A stretch of 13,913 nt of DNA, taken from Eubacterium sp. CAG:248 (GTDB taxonomy: Bacteria > Bacillota > Clostridia > Lachnospirales > Lachnospiraceae). The stretch covers positions 34,295 through 48,207 of the forward strand of contig FR886149.1 of assembly GCA_000436475.1 (NCBI GenBank), read 5' to 3'. Shown here piece by piece: positions 1-6,709 of this stretch (its first letter is position 1; each line of letters opens with the position of its first letter). The translations under genes and the position numbers were made by a program. Below the pieces are notes generated by a model. The model made no database searches. It worked only from the letters and a program-made list of their open reading frames with translations, and was not told the DNA's origin.

Positions 1-573
1 TACGAACTCCAGTGGCTCTCCCCTGTCGTAAGATGAGTCAAACTGTGTTCCATCGTTGAAAGTTCCCTTATAATGCACCCTGCATGTCTTTCCAACATTA
101 GGACCATCAAAAGGTGGTGTATAACTTCCACCACAGCCAGAACATCCGCCACAACCATGTCCATCATCATCACCACAGCTGCCACAGCCACAATCTTCTT
201 CGTCACTTCCGCAGTGTCCACAGCTATGTTCCTCTCCATTATTATGATGATCACAGTTAACACCCTGTGATTCAAGTGAGCCATTAAGATATTCTGCTAC
301 TGCCTCGTCTGCATCACCAGATACTCCTGAGCACACCTCTATACCCATCTGAACAAGTGCTTCCATAGCTCCGTTTCCTATGCCACCACATATCAGAGCA
401 TCCACATTAATATCATCAAGCATTGTTGCAAGCGCACTATGTCCTGAACCTTGTGCTTCTATAATCTTAGTATCAACAATATTCTGACCATCTATCTCAT
501 ATATTTTAAACATCTTAGAATGCCCAAAATGCTGGAATATATTACCATCCTCGTATGATACTGCTATTTTCAT
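1..573 (-). CDS. NifX/NifB-like domain fused to FKBP-type peptidyl-prolyl isomerase (3' end outside window)
   Basis: The first 191 residues are visible and the frame runs open off the window edge. Residues 1-100 resemble the dinitrogenase iron-molybdenum cofactor family (NifX/NifB C-terminal type): it starts MKIAVSYEDG, has FGHSKMFKIYEI at 16-27 and ICGGIGNGAMEAL at 61-73. Residues 107-147 form a Gly/Asp-rich linker with nine Cys (107, 118, 121, 128, 130, 133, 141, 144, 147) and five His, probably metal-binding. From about residue 155 an FKBP fold begins, with VHYKGTFNDGTQFDSS at 166-181 followed by DRGEPLEF, so a prolyl isomerase/chaperone domain is inferred. The start ATG at 571-573 has a GGAGG ribosome-binding site about 10 bases upstream. 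SlyD-type FKBPs carry a metal-binding Cys/His tail at the C-terminus; here a similar stretch precedes the FKBP domain. A role in metal or iron-sulfur handling coupled to folding is inference. The rest of the FKBP domain cannot be seen. Confidence 0.85.
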   Translation of the reverse strand, partial: MKIAVSYEDGNIFQHFGHSKMFKIYEIDGQNIVDTKIIEAQGSGHSALATMLDDINVDALICGGIGNGAMEALVQMGIEVCSGVSGDADEAVAEYLNGSLESQGVNCDHHNNGEEHSCGHCGSDEEDCGCGSCGDDDGHGCGGCSGCGGSYTPPFDGPNVGKTCRVHYKGTFNDGTQFDSSYDRGEPLEFV

Positions 574-672
574 TAATAAAATCCTCCTTGTTTATGAAGC
601 AGAAATAATATTGCTTATTATAATCATTTCATTCTTAAAAAATAATGCATCTGCTTCTTAATATTTATTAGT

Positions 673-691
673 GTAACATATGCTATGTTAC
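673..691. promoter_or_regulatory. Perfect 8-bp inverted repeat, candidate operator
   Basis: GTAACATA and TATGTTAC flank a 3-base centre, about 100 bp upstream of the NifX-FKBP start and about 45 bp beyond the thiD stop. On the minus strand it could overlap a weak promoter (TTGTGA, then TATGTT within the right arm). The length and symmetry suit a dimeric repressor or activator. No specific regulator is recognised. The rest of the 160-bp gap (574-733) is AT-rich with no clear terminator hairpin. Confidence 0.4.
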
Positions 692-733
692 CATACTTTC
701 ACAAAATATTCATCTATTATTTGTTAAGACAGG

Positions 734-1543
734 CTACTCACGTAAGTCATGATACTCTCCGTCTATCGCAAATGCATGATTCATAGGTCCACTTCCCTTA
801 CCAAGGTCAAGCATAGCAGCAAGTGCACCTGATATATAATTCTTTGCACACCTGACTGATGTCTCAAGATCTCTTCCCTTTGCAAGGTTAGAGGCTATTG
901 CTGAAGATAGCGTACAGCCTGTTCCATGCGTATTAGGATTATTTATCCGCTTTCCATAAAACCATACTGGTTCTTTTCCTTTCTGGAATAAAAGATCATT
1001 AGCATCGTTTAACTGATGTCCACCCTTTAATAAAACAGAACAGCCTAATGTGTCACATATAAGCTCTGCTGCCTTTTCCATATCTTCTGCTGCTTTGATG
1101 TCCACTCCTGAAAGCACCTCAGCTTCCGGAATATTAGGTGTAATAACTGTTGCAAGTGGTAATAATCTGCTCTTTAATGTGCTGATAGCATCCTCACTTA
1201 TAAGTCTTGCCCCACTTGTCGCCACCATAACGGGATCAACAACAATATTCCCTGCTTTATACTCTGTAAGCTTATCTGCTATTACCTCAATCAGTTCACC
1301 TGAAGCAACCATTCCTGTCTTGACAGCATCCGGATATATATCTGTAAATATACTATCAAGCTGCTCTGCTAAAAACTTAGGAGATACCTCCATTATATCT
1401 GTTACACCAGTAGTATTCTGTGCAGTCAGAGCTGTGATTGCACTCATCGCATATACACGATTAGCCGTCATTGTCTTTATATCTGCCTGTATTCCGGCAC
1501 CTCCGCTAGAATCACTTCCAGCAATAGTTAAAGCTGTATACAT
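734..1543 (-). CDS. thiD: Hydroxymethylpyrimidine/phosphomethylpyrimidine kinase ThiD
   Basis: This cytoplasmic enzyme phosphorylates HMP to HMP-P and then to HMP-PP, the pyrimidine half of thiamine. The 269-residue length matches the family (about 266). It belongs to the ribokinase fold. Visible motifs are the N-terminal substrate loop TIAGSDSSGGAGIQADIKTM (residues 6-25), VVDPVMVATSG (101-111), TPNIPEAE (135-142) and the anion hole NTHGTGCTLSSAIAS (204-218), where Cys210 matches the ThiD catalytic Cys. The ATG at 1541-1543 follows a strong GGAGG site about 7 bases upstream. The gene stands alone behind a TPP riboswitch, so it should be switched off when thiamine diphosphate is plentiful. 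Other thiamine genes are not in the window. Pyridoxal kinases of the same fold are the alternative, but the riboswitch favours ThiD. Confidence 0.96.
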   Translation of the reverse strand: MYTALTIAGSDSSGGAGIQADIKTMTANRVYAMSAITALTAQNTTGVTDIMEVSPKFLAEQLDSIFTDIYPDAVKTGMVASGELIEVIADKLTEYKAGNIVVDPVMVATSGARLISEDAISTLKSRLLPLATVITPNIPEAEVLSGVDIKAAEDMEKAAELICDTLGCSVLLKGGHQLNDANDLLFQKGKEPVWFYGKRINNPNTHGTGCTLSSAIASNLAKGRDLETSVRCAKNYISGALAAMLDLGKGSGPMNHAFAIDGEYHDLRE

Positions 1544-1562
1544 ACCTACCTCCTTGTTTTAC

Positions 1563-1612
1563 GAAGTAAAAATAAAAGTAAAAATGCAGGAACCCAACTA
1601 AAGATTCCTGCA
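1563..1612 (-). terminator. Intrinsic terminator of the thiD leader (riboswitch expression platform)
   Basis: On the minus strand TGCAGGAA (1612-1605) pairs perfectly with TTCCTGCA (1592-1585) around a 12-base loop, followed by a T-rich tract (TTTTTACTTTTATTTTT). It lies between the TPP aptamer and thiD, so it is the switch that stops transcription before the gene. Confidence 0.88.
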
Positions 1613-1635
1613 CATAAAAACGCACCCGCGACTTC

Positions 1636-1728
1636 TTTATCTCCCTACGTTGGCATTATCCACATCAGGTTACTGGGTTAAAGCTTCTGCTTACTCTCAG
1701 CCTGTCATACACAAGCACCCCATTATAT
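1636..1728 (-). promoter_or_regulatory. TPP riboswitch (THI element) controlling thiD
   Basis: On the minus strand the conserved THI-box blocks occur in order: GGGGTGC (1721-1715), GGCTGAGAGTA (about 1702-1692), AACCC (P2 partner, 1679-1675), CCTGATGTGGATAATGCCA and CGTAGGGAG (about 1668-1641). The pyrimidine- and pyrophosphate-sensing helices of the TPP aptamer are therefore recognisable. It lies just downstream of a sigma-A-like promoter and upstream of a terminator. Ligand binding should stabilise P2 and so favour termination, turning thiD off. Confidence 0.95.
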
Positions 1729-1756
1729 TTTCATAGTATTTTACATTCACTGATAT

Positions 1757-1784
1757 ATTATACACAGATACCACAAAAATGCAA
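1757..1784 (-). promoter_or_regulatory. Sigma-A-like promoter of the thiD riboswitch transcript
   Basis: On the minus strand, TTGCAT (1784-1779) is separated by 16 bp from a perfect TATAAT (1762-1757). Transcription would start near 1750, some 20 bases before the TPP aptamer. The remaining gap up to the permease stop at 1880 shows no convincing terminator. Confidence 0.65.
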
Positions 1785-1879
1785 GTTTTCATCTGTTCCC
1801 CAAACTTCCAAGACACCTTACCTGGCACTTTGTCAGTTGAATTCCATCAAACAAATGAACTAAATAAACAACTTTTTTA

Positions 1880-3889
1880 TCACCCCTGCACTATATTATA
1901 ATATTCTTTAGCAGTCAGTGCATAAACCAATGCATATATGATGCAAAATACTATAACCGTGAATATTGTACACCATACAAAAAGCACCATATTACTTCCA
2001 AGTGATAATATTACCATTATCATTTTTATTATTCTGAAAGAAACTATCACATGTATTGCAGCAACTGCGATTGGAATAAAGAACACCATAAGTATCTGGC
2101 TCTTAATAGTTCTTTTAACCTCTTCGCGGCTCATACCAATCTTCATCATAATCTCAAATCGTCTGCGGTCTTCATACCCTTCTGATATCTGCTTATAATA
2201 TATTATAAGAACAGTAGCCATAAGGAACAGTATTCCAATATAACAGCCTAAGAATAAGAGACCACCATACAACTGTGTAAGCTCCTCTGCTATATCATAT
2301 CTGTTATCGCACATAACATAGGCTTCAGGGCTGGACTCATCTTCTATAGCCTTACTTAACTGTCTGCTGTCCTGTTCAGAAAGATTGGTATTAACATATA
2401 TATTATAACTAATGCTTGCAGACCTCTTATCAGAGTTACCATATACTAAATTCCGGATATGATTCATTTCATCCATATCCTTAACTATAAGCATATATGC
2501 CTTAACTACCGACGTGACAGCACCGGAGAAGTACTTCTCATCATCTGTAAGCACATCTATCAGCTTATACTCTGATACATTATCACTATTATTTATTGTT
2601 ATGCTGTCTTTACTTTCAAGCTTTTCCTTGGTAACAAGAATAGCACTAGCTTTGTCATCTATAACATAGTTATCACCATAAAACCTATTAAAGTCTTCTA
2701 CTGTCATAACCTGGCAGACCCCAAGCATATTTTCATCATAACGTGACATATTATCCTTATCAGTATAAAATGTATTATCAGTATTAAGCAGACCCTGAAC
2801 AGAAATTGTTTTATAGGAATAATCTTTTTTTATAGCAGCATTGTGTGCATCAATACAATCATATATTCTGTTTTTCGTCTCATCAAGCACATCGGCATCT
2901 GTTCCATATATAACGATATTCTGTTCACTAGGGTATGCCGTATTCAGCGAATCCTGCATTCCAGCATAAAGTGATACAGTAGATGCAACCGCAATAAGAA
3001 CTATTGTTGATAAAACACATATATTTGCAAGGCCTATTGCATTCTGCTTCATCCTGTATAACATTCCTGAAACAGCCGTAAAATGTCCTGTCTTATAATA
3101 AAACCTTTTATTTTTCCTCAGAAGCTTAAGCAGTGCAATGCTCCCAGCCGTAAATAACAGATAGGTTCCTATAACAACAAACAATGCTGCAACAAAGAAA
3201 TATTGTACAGCTTTAAGAATTGAAGAAACTGTAAGCGCAAAGTAATATCCTCCTCCAAGACATAAAAGTCCAAGAATAGTCATAATAAGCTTTGTCTTTG
3301 GCTCCTTCTCACCTATCTCATCGCTATGAAGAAGCTCGATTGGCTTAGACATCTGTACCTTGACAAAATTGTATATGAATATTACTGCAAATATACTTAT
3401 AAAATATATAATAGTGACAACCACCGCATTTGTTGATATTACAAATGCTGGAACAGAGTCGGCTTTAATCAGCTTCATAAGCACAAGAAACATAAGCCTG
3501 CTGAATATAATACCAAACACTATACCTGCTGTTAATGATATTATTGTTATTATTACATTTTCAAAAAGCATCATAAAAGATATATGCTTCTTTTCCATTC
3601 CAAGAATATTATATAAGCCTATCTCCTTTGTCCTTCGCTTCATAAGAAAGCTGTTTGTATAAAATAAAAATACCGCTGAGAATATAAATGATACAACAAG
3701 TGCAACCTGCAGCAACACCACTACATTCTGTCCGCCTCTCATAGCTGCAACATTCTTATTCTTAACAATAGAAATATTCATAAAAAACATCATTACTGTA
3801 AATATGGCAGTTATTATATATGGCACATAAAGCTTCTTATTTTTTCTTATATTAGATACTGCCATCTTAGGAAATAACATTTTACTCAA
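1880..3889 (-). CDS. BceB-type FtsX-like ABC permease (peptide antibiotic detoxification and sensing)
   Basis: This is a membrane permease of the BceB/VraG group, predicted to release peptide antibiotics from lipid II-cycle targets and pass transport activity to the adjacent kinase. About 669 residues fits the family (620-670). The N-terminus is MLFPKMAVSNIRKNKK, then a first membrane helix, then helices 2-4 (FtsX-like, with TKEIGLYNILGM between 2 and 3). A large extracellular domain of about 230 residues lies between helices 7 and 8 (about 311-541), which is the hallmark of BceB proteins. The C-terminus carries EIMMKIGMSREEVKR and three helices. TTG at 3887-3889 is the preferred start because AGGGGGTGA lies 8 bases upstream. 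ATG at 3880 would be 17 bases from that site. The frame is open farther upstream (to 3952), but that part only overlaps the ATPase gene. The substrate cannot be told from sequence. Confidence 0.9.
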   Translation of the reverse strand: MSKMLFPKMAVSNIRKNKKLYVPYIITAIFTVMMFFMNISIVKNKNVAAMRGGQNVVVLLQVALVVSFIFSAVFLFYTNSFLMKRRTKEIGLYNILGMEKKHISFMMLFENVIITIISLTAGIVFGIIFSRLMFLVLMKLIKADSVPAFVISTNAVVVTIIYFISIFAVIFIYNFVKVQMSKPIELLHSDEIGEKEPKTKLIMTILGLLCLGGGYYFALTVSSILKAVQYFFVAALFVVIGTYLLFTAGSIALLKLLRKNKRFYYKTGHFTAVSGMLYRMKQNAIGLANICVLSTIVLIAVASTVSLYAGMQDSLNTAYPSEQNIVIYGTDADVLDETKNRIYDCIDAHNAAIKKDYSYKTISVQGLLNTDNTFYTDKDNMSRYDENMLGVCQVMTVEDFNRFYGDNYVIDDKASAILVTKEKLESKDSITINNSDNVSEYKLIDVLTDDEKYFSGAVTSVVKAYMLIVKDMDEMNHIRNLVYGNSDKRSASISYNIYVNTNLSEQDSRQLSKAIEDESSPEAYVMCDNRYDIAEELTQLYGGLLFLGCYIGILFLMATVLIIYYKQISEGYEDRRRFEIMMKIGMSREEVKRTIKSQILMVFFIPIAVAAIHVIVSFRIIKMIMVILSLGSNMVLFVWCTIFTVIVFCIIYALVYALTAKEYYNIVQG

Positions 3890-4649
3890 TATTATCACCC
3901 CCTGTAGCAAGTGCTGTAAGCGTATCTGATATCTTTGTATACATACTGTCATCAGTCATTGAGCCCTTATATATCTGATGGAACACAACCCCATCCTTTA
4001 TAAAAAGCACTCTGTTTGCGCGGCTTGCAGCCTTTGTGCTGTGTGTAACCATAAGAATCGTCTGTCCATCACAGTTGATTTCATTAAAAAGAGTAAGAAG
4101 CTGCTCTGAGGACTTTGAATCCAGCGCCCCTGTCGGTTCATCAGCAAGTATTATCTGCGGATTAGTTATAAGTGCCCTTGCTACTGCTGCTCTTTGCTTC
4201 TGTCCACCAGATACCTCATATGGATATTTATCCAGAAGCTGTTCTATACCAAGTCTTTTAGAAAGCGGCTTTACCCTTTCTTCCATCTCGTTATATTTTT
4301 TCCCTGAAAGAACAAGCGGAAGAAATATATTATCCCTTATAGTAAATGTGTCAAGCAGATTGAAATCCTGAAACACAAAACCAAGATTGTCTCTTCTGAA
4401 GGCAGAAAGTTCTTTATCCTTTATCTGTACTGTATTCTTTCCATTAAGAAGTATCTCGCCATTCGTCGGCTTATCAAGTGAAGCAAGAATATTAAGGAGC
4501 GTTGTTTTTCCTGAGCCTGATTCACCCATAATCGCTACATACTCACCCTTCTCAACACTGAAATTAACATCTGATAAGGCCTTTACCTGATTAGTACCGA
4601 ATCTTGTTGTATATACCTTTTTTAAATTTTTCACCTCTAATAATGCCAT
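3882..4649 (-). CDS. BceA-type ABC transporter ATP-binding protein
   Basis: This 255-residue ATPase is the motor for the adjacent FtsX-like permease. Walker A is GESGSGKT (42-49), the Q-loop is Q94 in FVFQDFNLLD, the signature is VSGGQKQR (146-153), Walker B is IILADEPTGALDS (166-178), and H203 is the switch histidine. The FVFQDFNLL and EPTGALDS wording is typical of the MacB/LolD/BceA group. Its stop overlaps the likely TTG start of the permease, so the two are translationally coupled. It is the first gene of its transcription unit, separated from the kinase gene by a terminator and a candidate response-regulator-controlled promoter. Confidence 0.95.
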   Translation of the reverse strand: MALLEVKNLKKVYTTRFGTNQVKALSDVNFSVEKGEYVAIMGESGSGKTTLLNILASLDKPTNGEILLNGKNTVQIKDKELSAFRRDNLGFVFQDFNLLDTFTIRDNIFLPLVLSGKKYNEMEERVKPLSKRLGIEQLLDKYPYEVSGGQKQRAAVARALITNPQIILADEPTGALDSKSSEQLLTLFNEINCDGQTILMVTHSTKAASRANRVLFIKDGVVFHQIYKGSMTDDSMYTKISDTLTALATGGDNIE

Positions 4650-4671
4650 TTTAGCACCAGCCTTTCTTTAC

Positions 4672-4716
4672 ATTATATTTTACTCTTTGTTTTTCCTTTA
4701 CGCTCATTACATTACA
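4672..4716 (-). promoter_or_regulatory. Candidate activator-dependent promoter of the ABC operon
   Basis: On the minus strand a perfect TATAAT (4677-4672) lies 23 bp before the ATPase start, but no TTGACA-like hexamer is found 16-18 bp upstream (GTAAAG or TAAAGG only). A weak -35 is expected at a promoter that needs an activator. Immediately upstream are two tandem TGTAA half-sites (4716-4712 and 4711-4707), the same pentamer as in the inverted repeat at 4777-4790. Binding by the neighbouring response regulator is inferred. Confidence 0.45.
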
Positions 4717-4727
4717 GAGTATATAAA

Positions 4728-4770
4728 AAAATGAAATGCACAGCCATTGATATGGCTTACATTTCATTTT
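4728..4770 (-). terminator. Intrinsic terminator downstream of the histidine kinase gene
   Basis: AAATGAAATG (4729-4738) pairs with CATTTCATTT (4760-4769), and inside it AGCCAT (4742-4747) pairs with ATGGCT (4752-4757) around a TGAT loop. On the minus strand the stem is followed by TTTTTT. It separates the two-component genes from the ABC genes, so the latter need their own promoter. Confidence 0.75.
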
Positions 4771-4776
4771 CATTTC

Positions 4777-4790
4777 TTACAATAATGTAA
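4777..4790. promoter_or_regulatory. BceR-type inverted repeat, candidate response-regulator site
   Basis: TTACA-ATAA-TGTAA is a perfect inverted repeat. It matches the TnACA-N4-TGTAA consensus that I recall for BceR-like regulators of Firmicutes. It lies just after the kinase stop and about 100 bp upstream of the candidate -10 box of the ABC operon. Its assignment to the response regulator encoded at 6000-6671 is inferred from position and consensus. Confidence 0.5.
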
Positions 4791-4793
4791 GGT

Positions 4794-5954
4794 TTATTCA
4801 TGCTTTGTATAACGTTGTGTCATATCAATCACAACTCTGGTGCCATTCTTATAACTGGCATCAAAGGTTATAACAAATCCAAGCCTGTCTGCCGCCTTTC
4901 TACACAGATACAGACCTATTCCAGATGATTTCCTATCAAGCCTGCCATTATATCCTGTAAATCCTCTTTCCATTATTCTTGGAATATCCTCTTCATTTAT
5001 GCCTATTCCTGTATCTTCTATCACAAGCTGCAAAGAATCATCTTTTGAATTCTTTTTTATATCACCTTTGCCATGGAGAGTATATATTCTTACACTTCCT
5101 CCATCTTTACTATACTTGACTGCATTGGATATAAGCTGCTCTATAATAAAGCCAAGCCATTTGGAATCCGTACATACTGAATCTTCAATCTGCTCAATAT
5201 GTAGTGAAATATGCCTTCCGATAAACTGTGGTGCAAACTTCTTAACCACCTTTTTCACTGCCACATCAAGTCTGCACAGCTTGAATTCATAATCGGATGA
5301 AATATCTTCAAGCCGCAGATAATCCATAACTGCATCCGTATAGAATTCTATCCTGAACATTTCATGACTAAGCTCATTTAACTTCCTGTCAAGCTTTTCT
5401 AAATCATTATCATCATTTTTTTCATTACTCTCATTGTTTTTAAAATCATCATAATGTTCATCATAACTCTCATCATAGGAATTGCCCAATGAATTATTCT
5501 CAAGATTCCTTACTACATCATCAAGTGACTGGATTATCAGCTTTGCTGCGGCAATAGGCGTTTTAATCTGATGTGCCCAGCATGCATAGTAATCCTTGAG
5601 ATTTCTTGATGCTTCTACACCGGCATCATATTGTTTTCTTTTCTGTTCATGTAGTTTTATAATAATATCAGCATATAATGCCTCAACATCATTCTTCTTA
5701 TCCGGCAATGCTATATTCTGTATATCATCTGTCTTTATATTTCTTTCAAGTGTCCTTATTTTGTCAGCAAACACCGAATAGTCATATATAAGATATACTA
5801 TGTATAGCGCACCATATAATTCTATTCCAAATGAAAACGCCTCATAATACGGAAGATTGTATAACCATATCACAAGCAGAAGCACTATATAAACAAGTAC
5901 AACCTGTATTATATTACTCTTTTTATTCTTTAAATATAAAAATAGCAATCTCAT
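4794..5954 (-). CDS. BceS-type intramembrane-sensing histidine kinase with acidic DHp insert
   Basis: This 386-residue kinase has two N-terminal membrane helices (about 15-32 and 43-57) with a very short extracytoplasmic loop. That layout is typical of kinases that sense through a partner transporter rather than by binding a ligand. The H-box is WAHQIKTPIAA (126-136) with His128 as phosphorylation site. ATP-binding motifs are ISNAVKYS (N277), EDTGIGI (313-319), GFTG (331-334) and SSGIGLYLC (343-351). Residues 151-186 are a low-complexity stretch rich in Asp, Glu and Asn (21 of 36) between the two dimerisation helices. It makes the protein longer than BceS (about 334). The gene follows the response regulator by 45 bp, and its partner ABC transporter lies directly downstream. 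Start ATG 5952-5954 has a weak purine-rich ribosome-binding site. Confidence 0.92.
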   Translation of the reverse strand: MRLLFLYLKNKKSNIIQVVLVYIVLLLVIWLYNLPYYEAFSFGIELYGALYIVYLIYDYSVFADKIRTLERNIKTDDIQNIALPDKKNDVEALYADIIIKLHEQKRKQYDAGVEASRNLKDYYACWAHQIKTPIAAAKLIIQSLDDVVRNLENNSLGNSYDESYDEHYDDFKNNESNEKNDDNDLEKLDRKLNELSHEMFRIEFYTDAVMDYLRLEDISSDYEFKLCRLDVAVKKVVKKFAPQFIGRHISLHIEQIEDSVCTDSKWLGFIIEQLISNAVKYSKDGGSVRIYTLHGKGDIKKNSKDDSLQLVIEDTGIGINEEDIPRIMERGFTGYNGRLDRKSSGIGLYLCRKAADRLGFVITFDASYKNGTRVVIDMTQRYTKHE

Positions 5955-5999
5955 CTTACATCTCTTTCTATCAGCCCTGCTGTCTGATATATAAGGATA

Positions 6000-6671
6000 C
6001 TACTCTATAATATATCCAGTTCCCTTTTTAGTCTTTATATAATCCTTCAACCCTGCCTGTTCAAGTTTTTTCCTTAATCTTGTAACATTAACAGTCAGCG
6101 TGTTATCATCAATAAAGTCATCACTTTCCCAAAGCTTCATCATAATATTATCACGCGAAACCACTTTTCCTATATTCTCAAGAAGACTCTGCAGTATCCG
6201 GTACTCATTCTTAGTAAGCTCCATCCTTTTCCCATTATACGTAAATGTCTGGTCATTCATGTTAAGTATACAGCCGTTATGTTCTATGATATTCGTGCTC
6301 TCGGCAAATGAATACGTCCGTCTTAGCATCGCCTGCACCTTAGCTATAAGCACATTGATATCAAATGGTTTTACAATAAAGTCATCTCCACCCATATTAA
6401 TAGCCATAACTATATTCATATTATCAGACATAGAGGACATAAATATAACCGGCACCTTTGATATATTTCTTATCTGCATACACCAGTGATAACCATTAAA
6501 ATATGGAAGTCCGATATCCATAAGTACAAGCTGTGGCTCATACTTTGCAAAGATTTTTAAAACATCATTAAAATCATCTGCTATTTTAACATCATATCCC
6601 CATTTTAATAACTGTTCGCATACATTATCAGCTATAATCCTGTCATCCTCAACTATTAATATCTTATACAT
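6000..6671 (-). CDS. OmpR-family response regulator, BceR-type
   Basis: This 223-residue DNA-binding regulator is the partner of the kinase just downstream. The receiver domain (1-115) has acidic residues E8, D9 and D10, the phospho-acceptor D52 in LVLMDIGLP, Ser79/Ser80 at the switch Thr/Ser position and K101 in VKPF. The C-terminal winged helix includes ELTKNEYRILQSLLEN and DDNTLTVNVTRLRKKLE, ending KTKKGTGYIIE. Phosphorylation should activate transcription of the ABC transporter genes. The start lies 38 bp downstream of the pepD stop with AGGGTGA as a modest ribosome-binding site, so pepD, regulator and kinase could share a transcript. No clear promoter is seen in that gap. Confidence 0.94.
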   Translation of the reverse strand: MYKILIVEDDRIIADNVCEQLLKWGYDVKIADDFNDVLKIFAKYEPQLVLMDIGLPYFNGYHWCMQIRNISKVPVIFMSSMSDNMNIVMAINMGGDDFIVKPFDINVLIAKVQAMLRRTYSFAESTNIIEHNGCILNMNDQTFTYNGKRMELTKNEYRILQSLLENIGKVVSRDNIMMKLWESDDFIDDNTLTVNVTRLRKKLEQAGLKDYIKTKKGTGYIIE

Positions 6672-6709
6672 AGACTCACCCTGCTTTAATGTGCTCTATT
6701 ATCCTGTTA

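Noticed and set aside
73..270. Plus-strand Thr/Ile-rich frame opposite the NifX-FKBP linker
   Set aside because: It is the complement of the Cys/His/Gly-rich linker codons, with low-complexity composition and no ribosome-binding site.
596..657. GAAGCAGA/TCTGCTTC inverted repeat in the leader of the NifX-FKBP gene
   Set aside because: The 8-bp arms are 46 bases apart in very AT-rich DNA and may not both lie in the transcript, so it is weak evidence for a regulatory fold.
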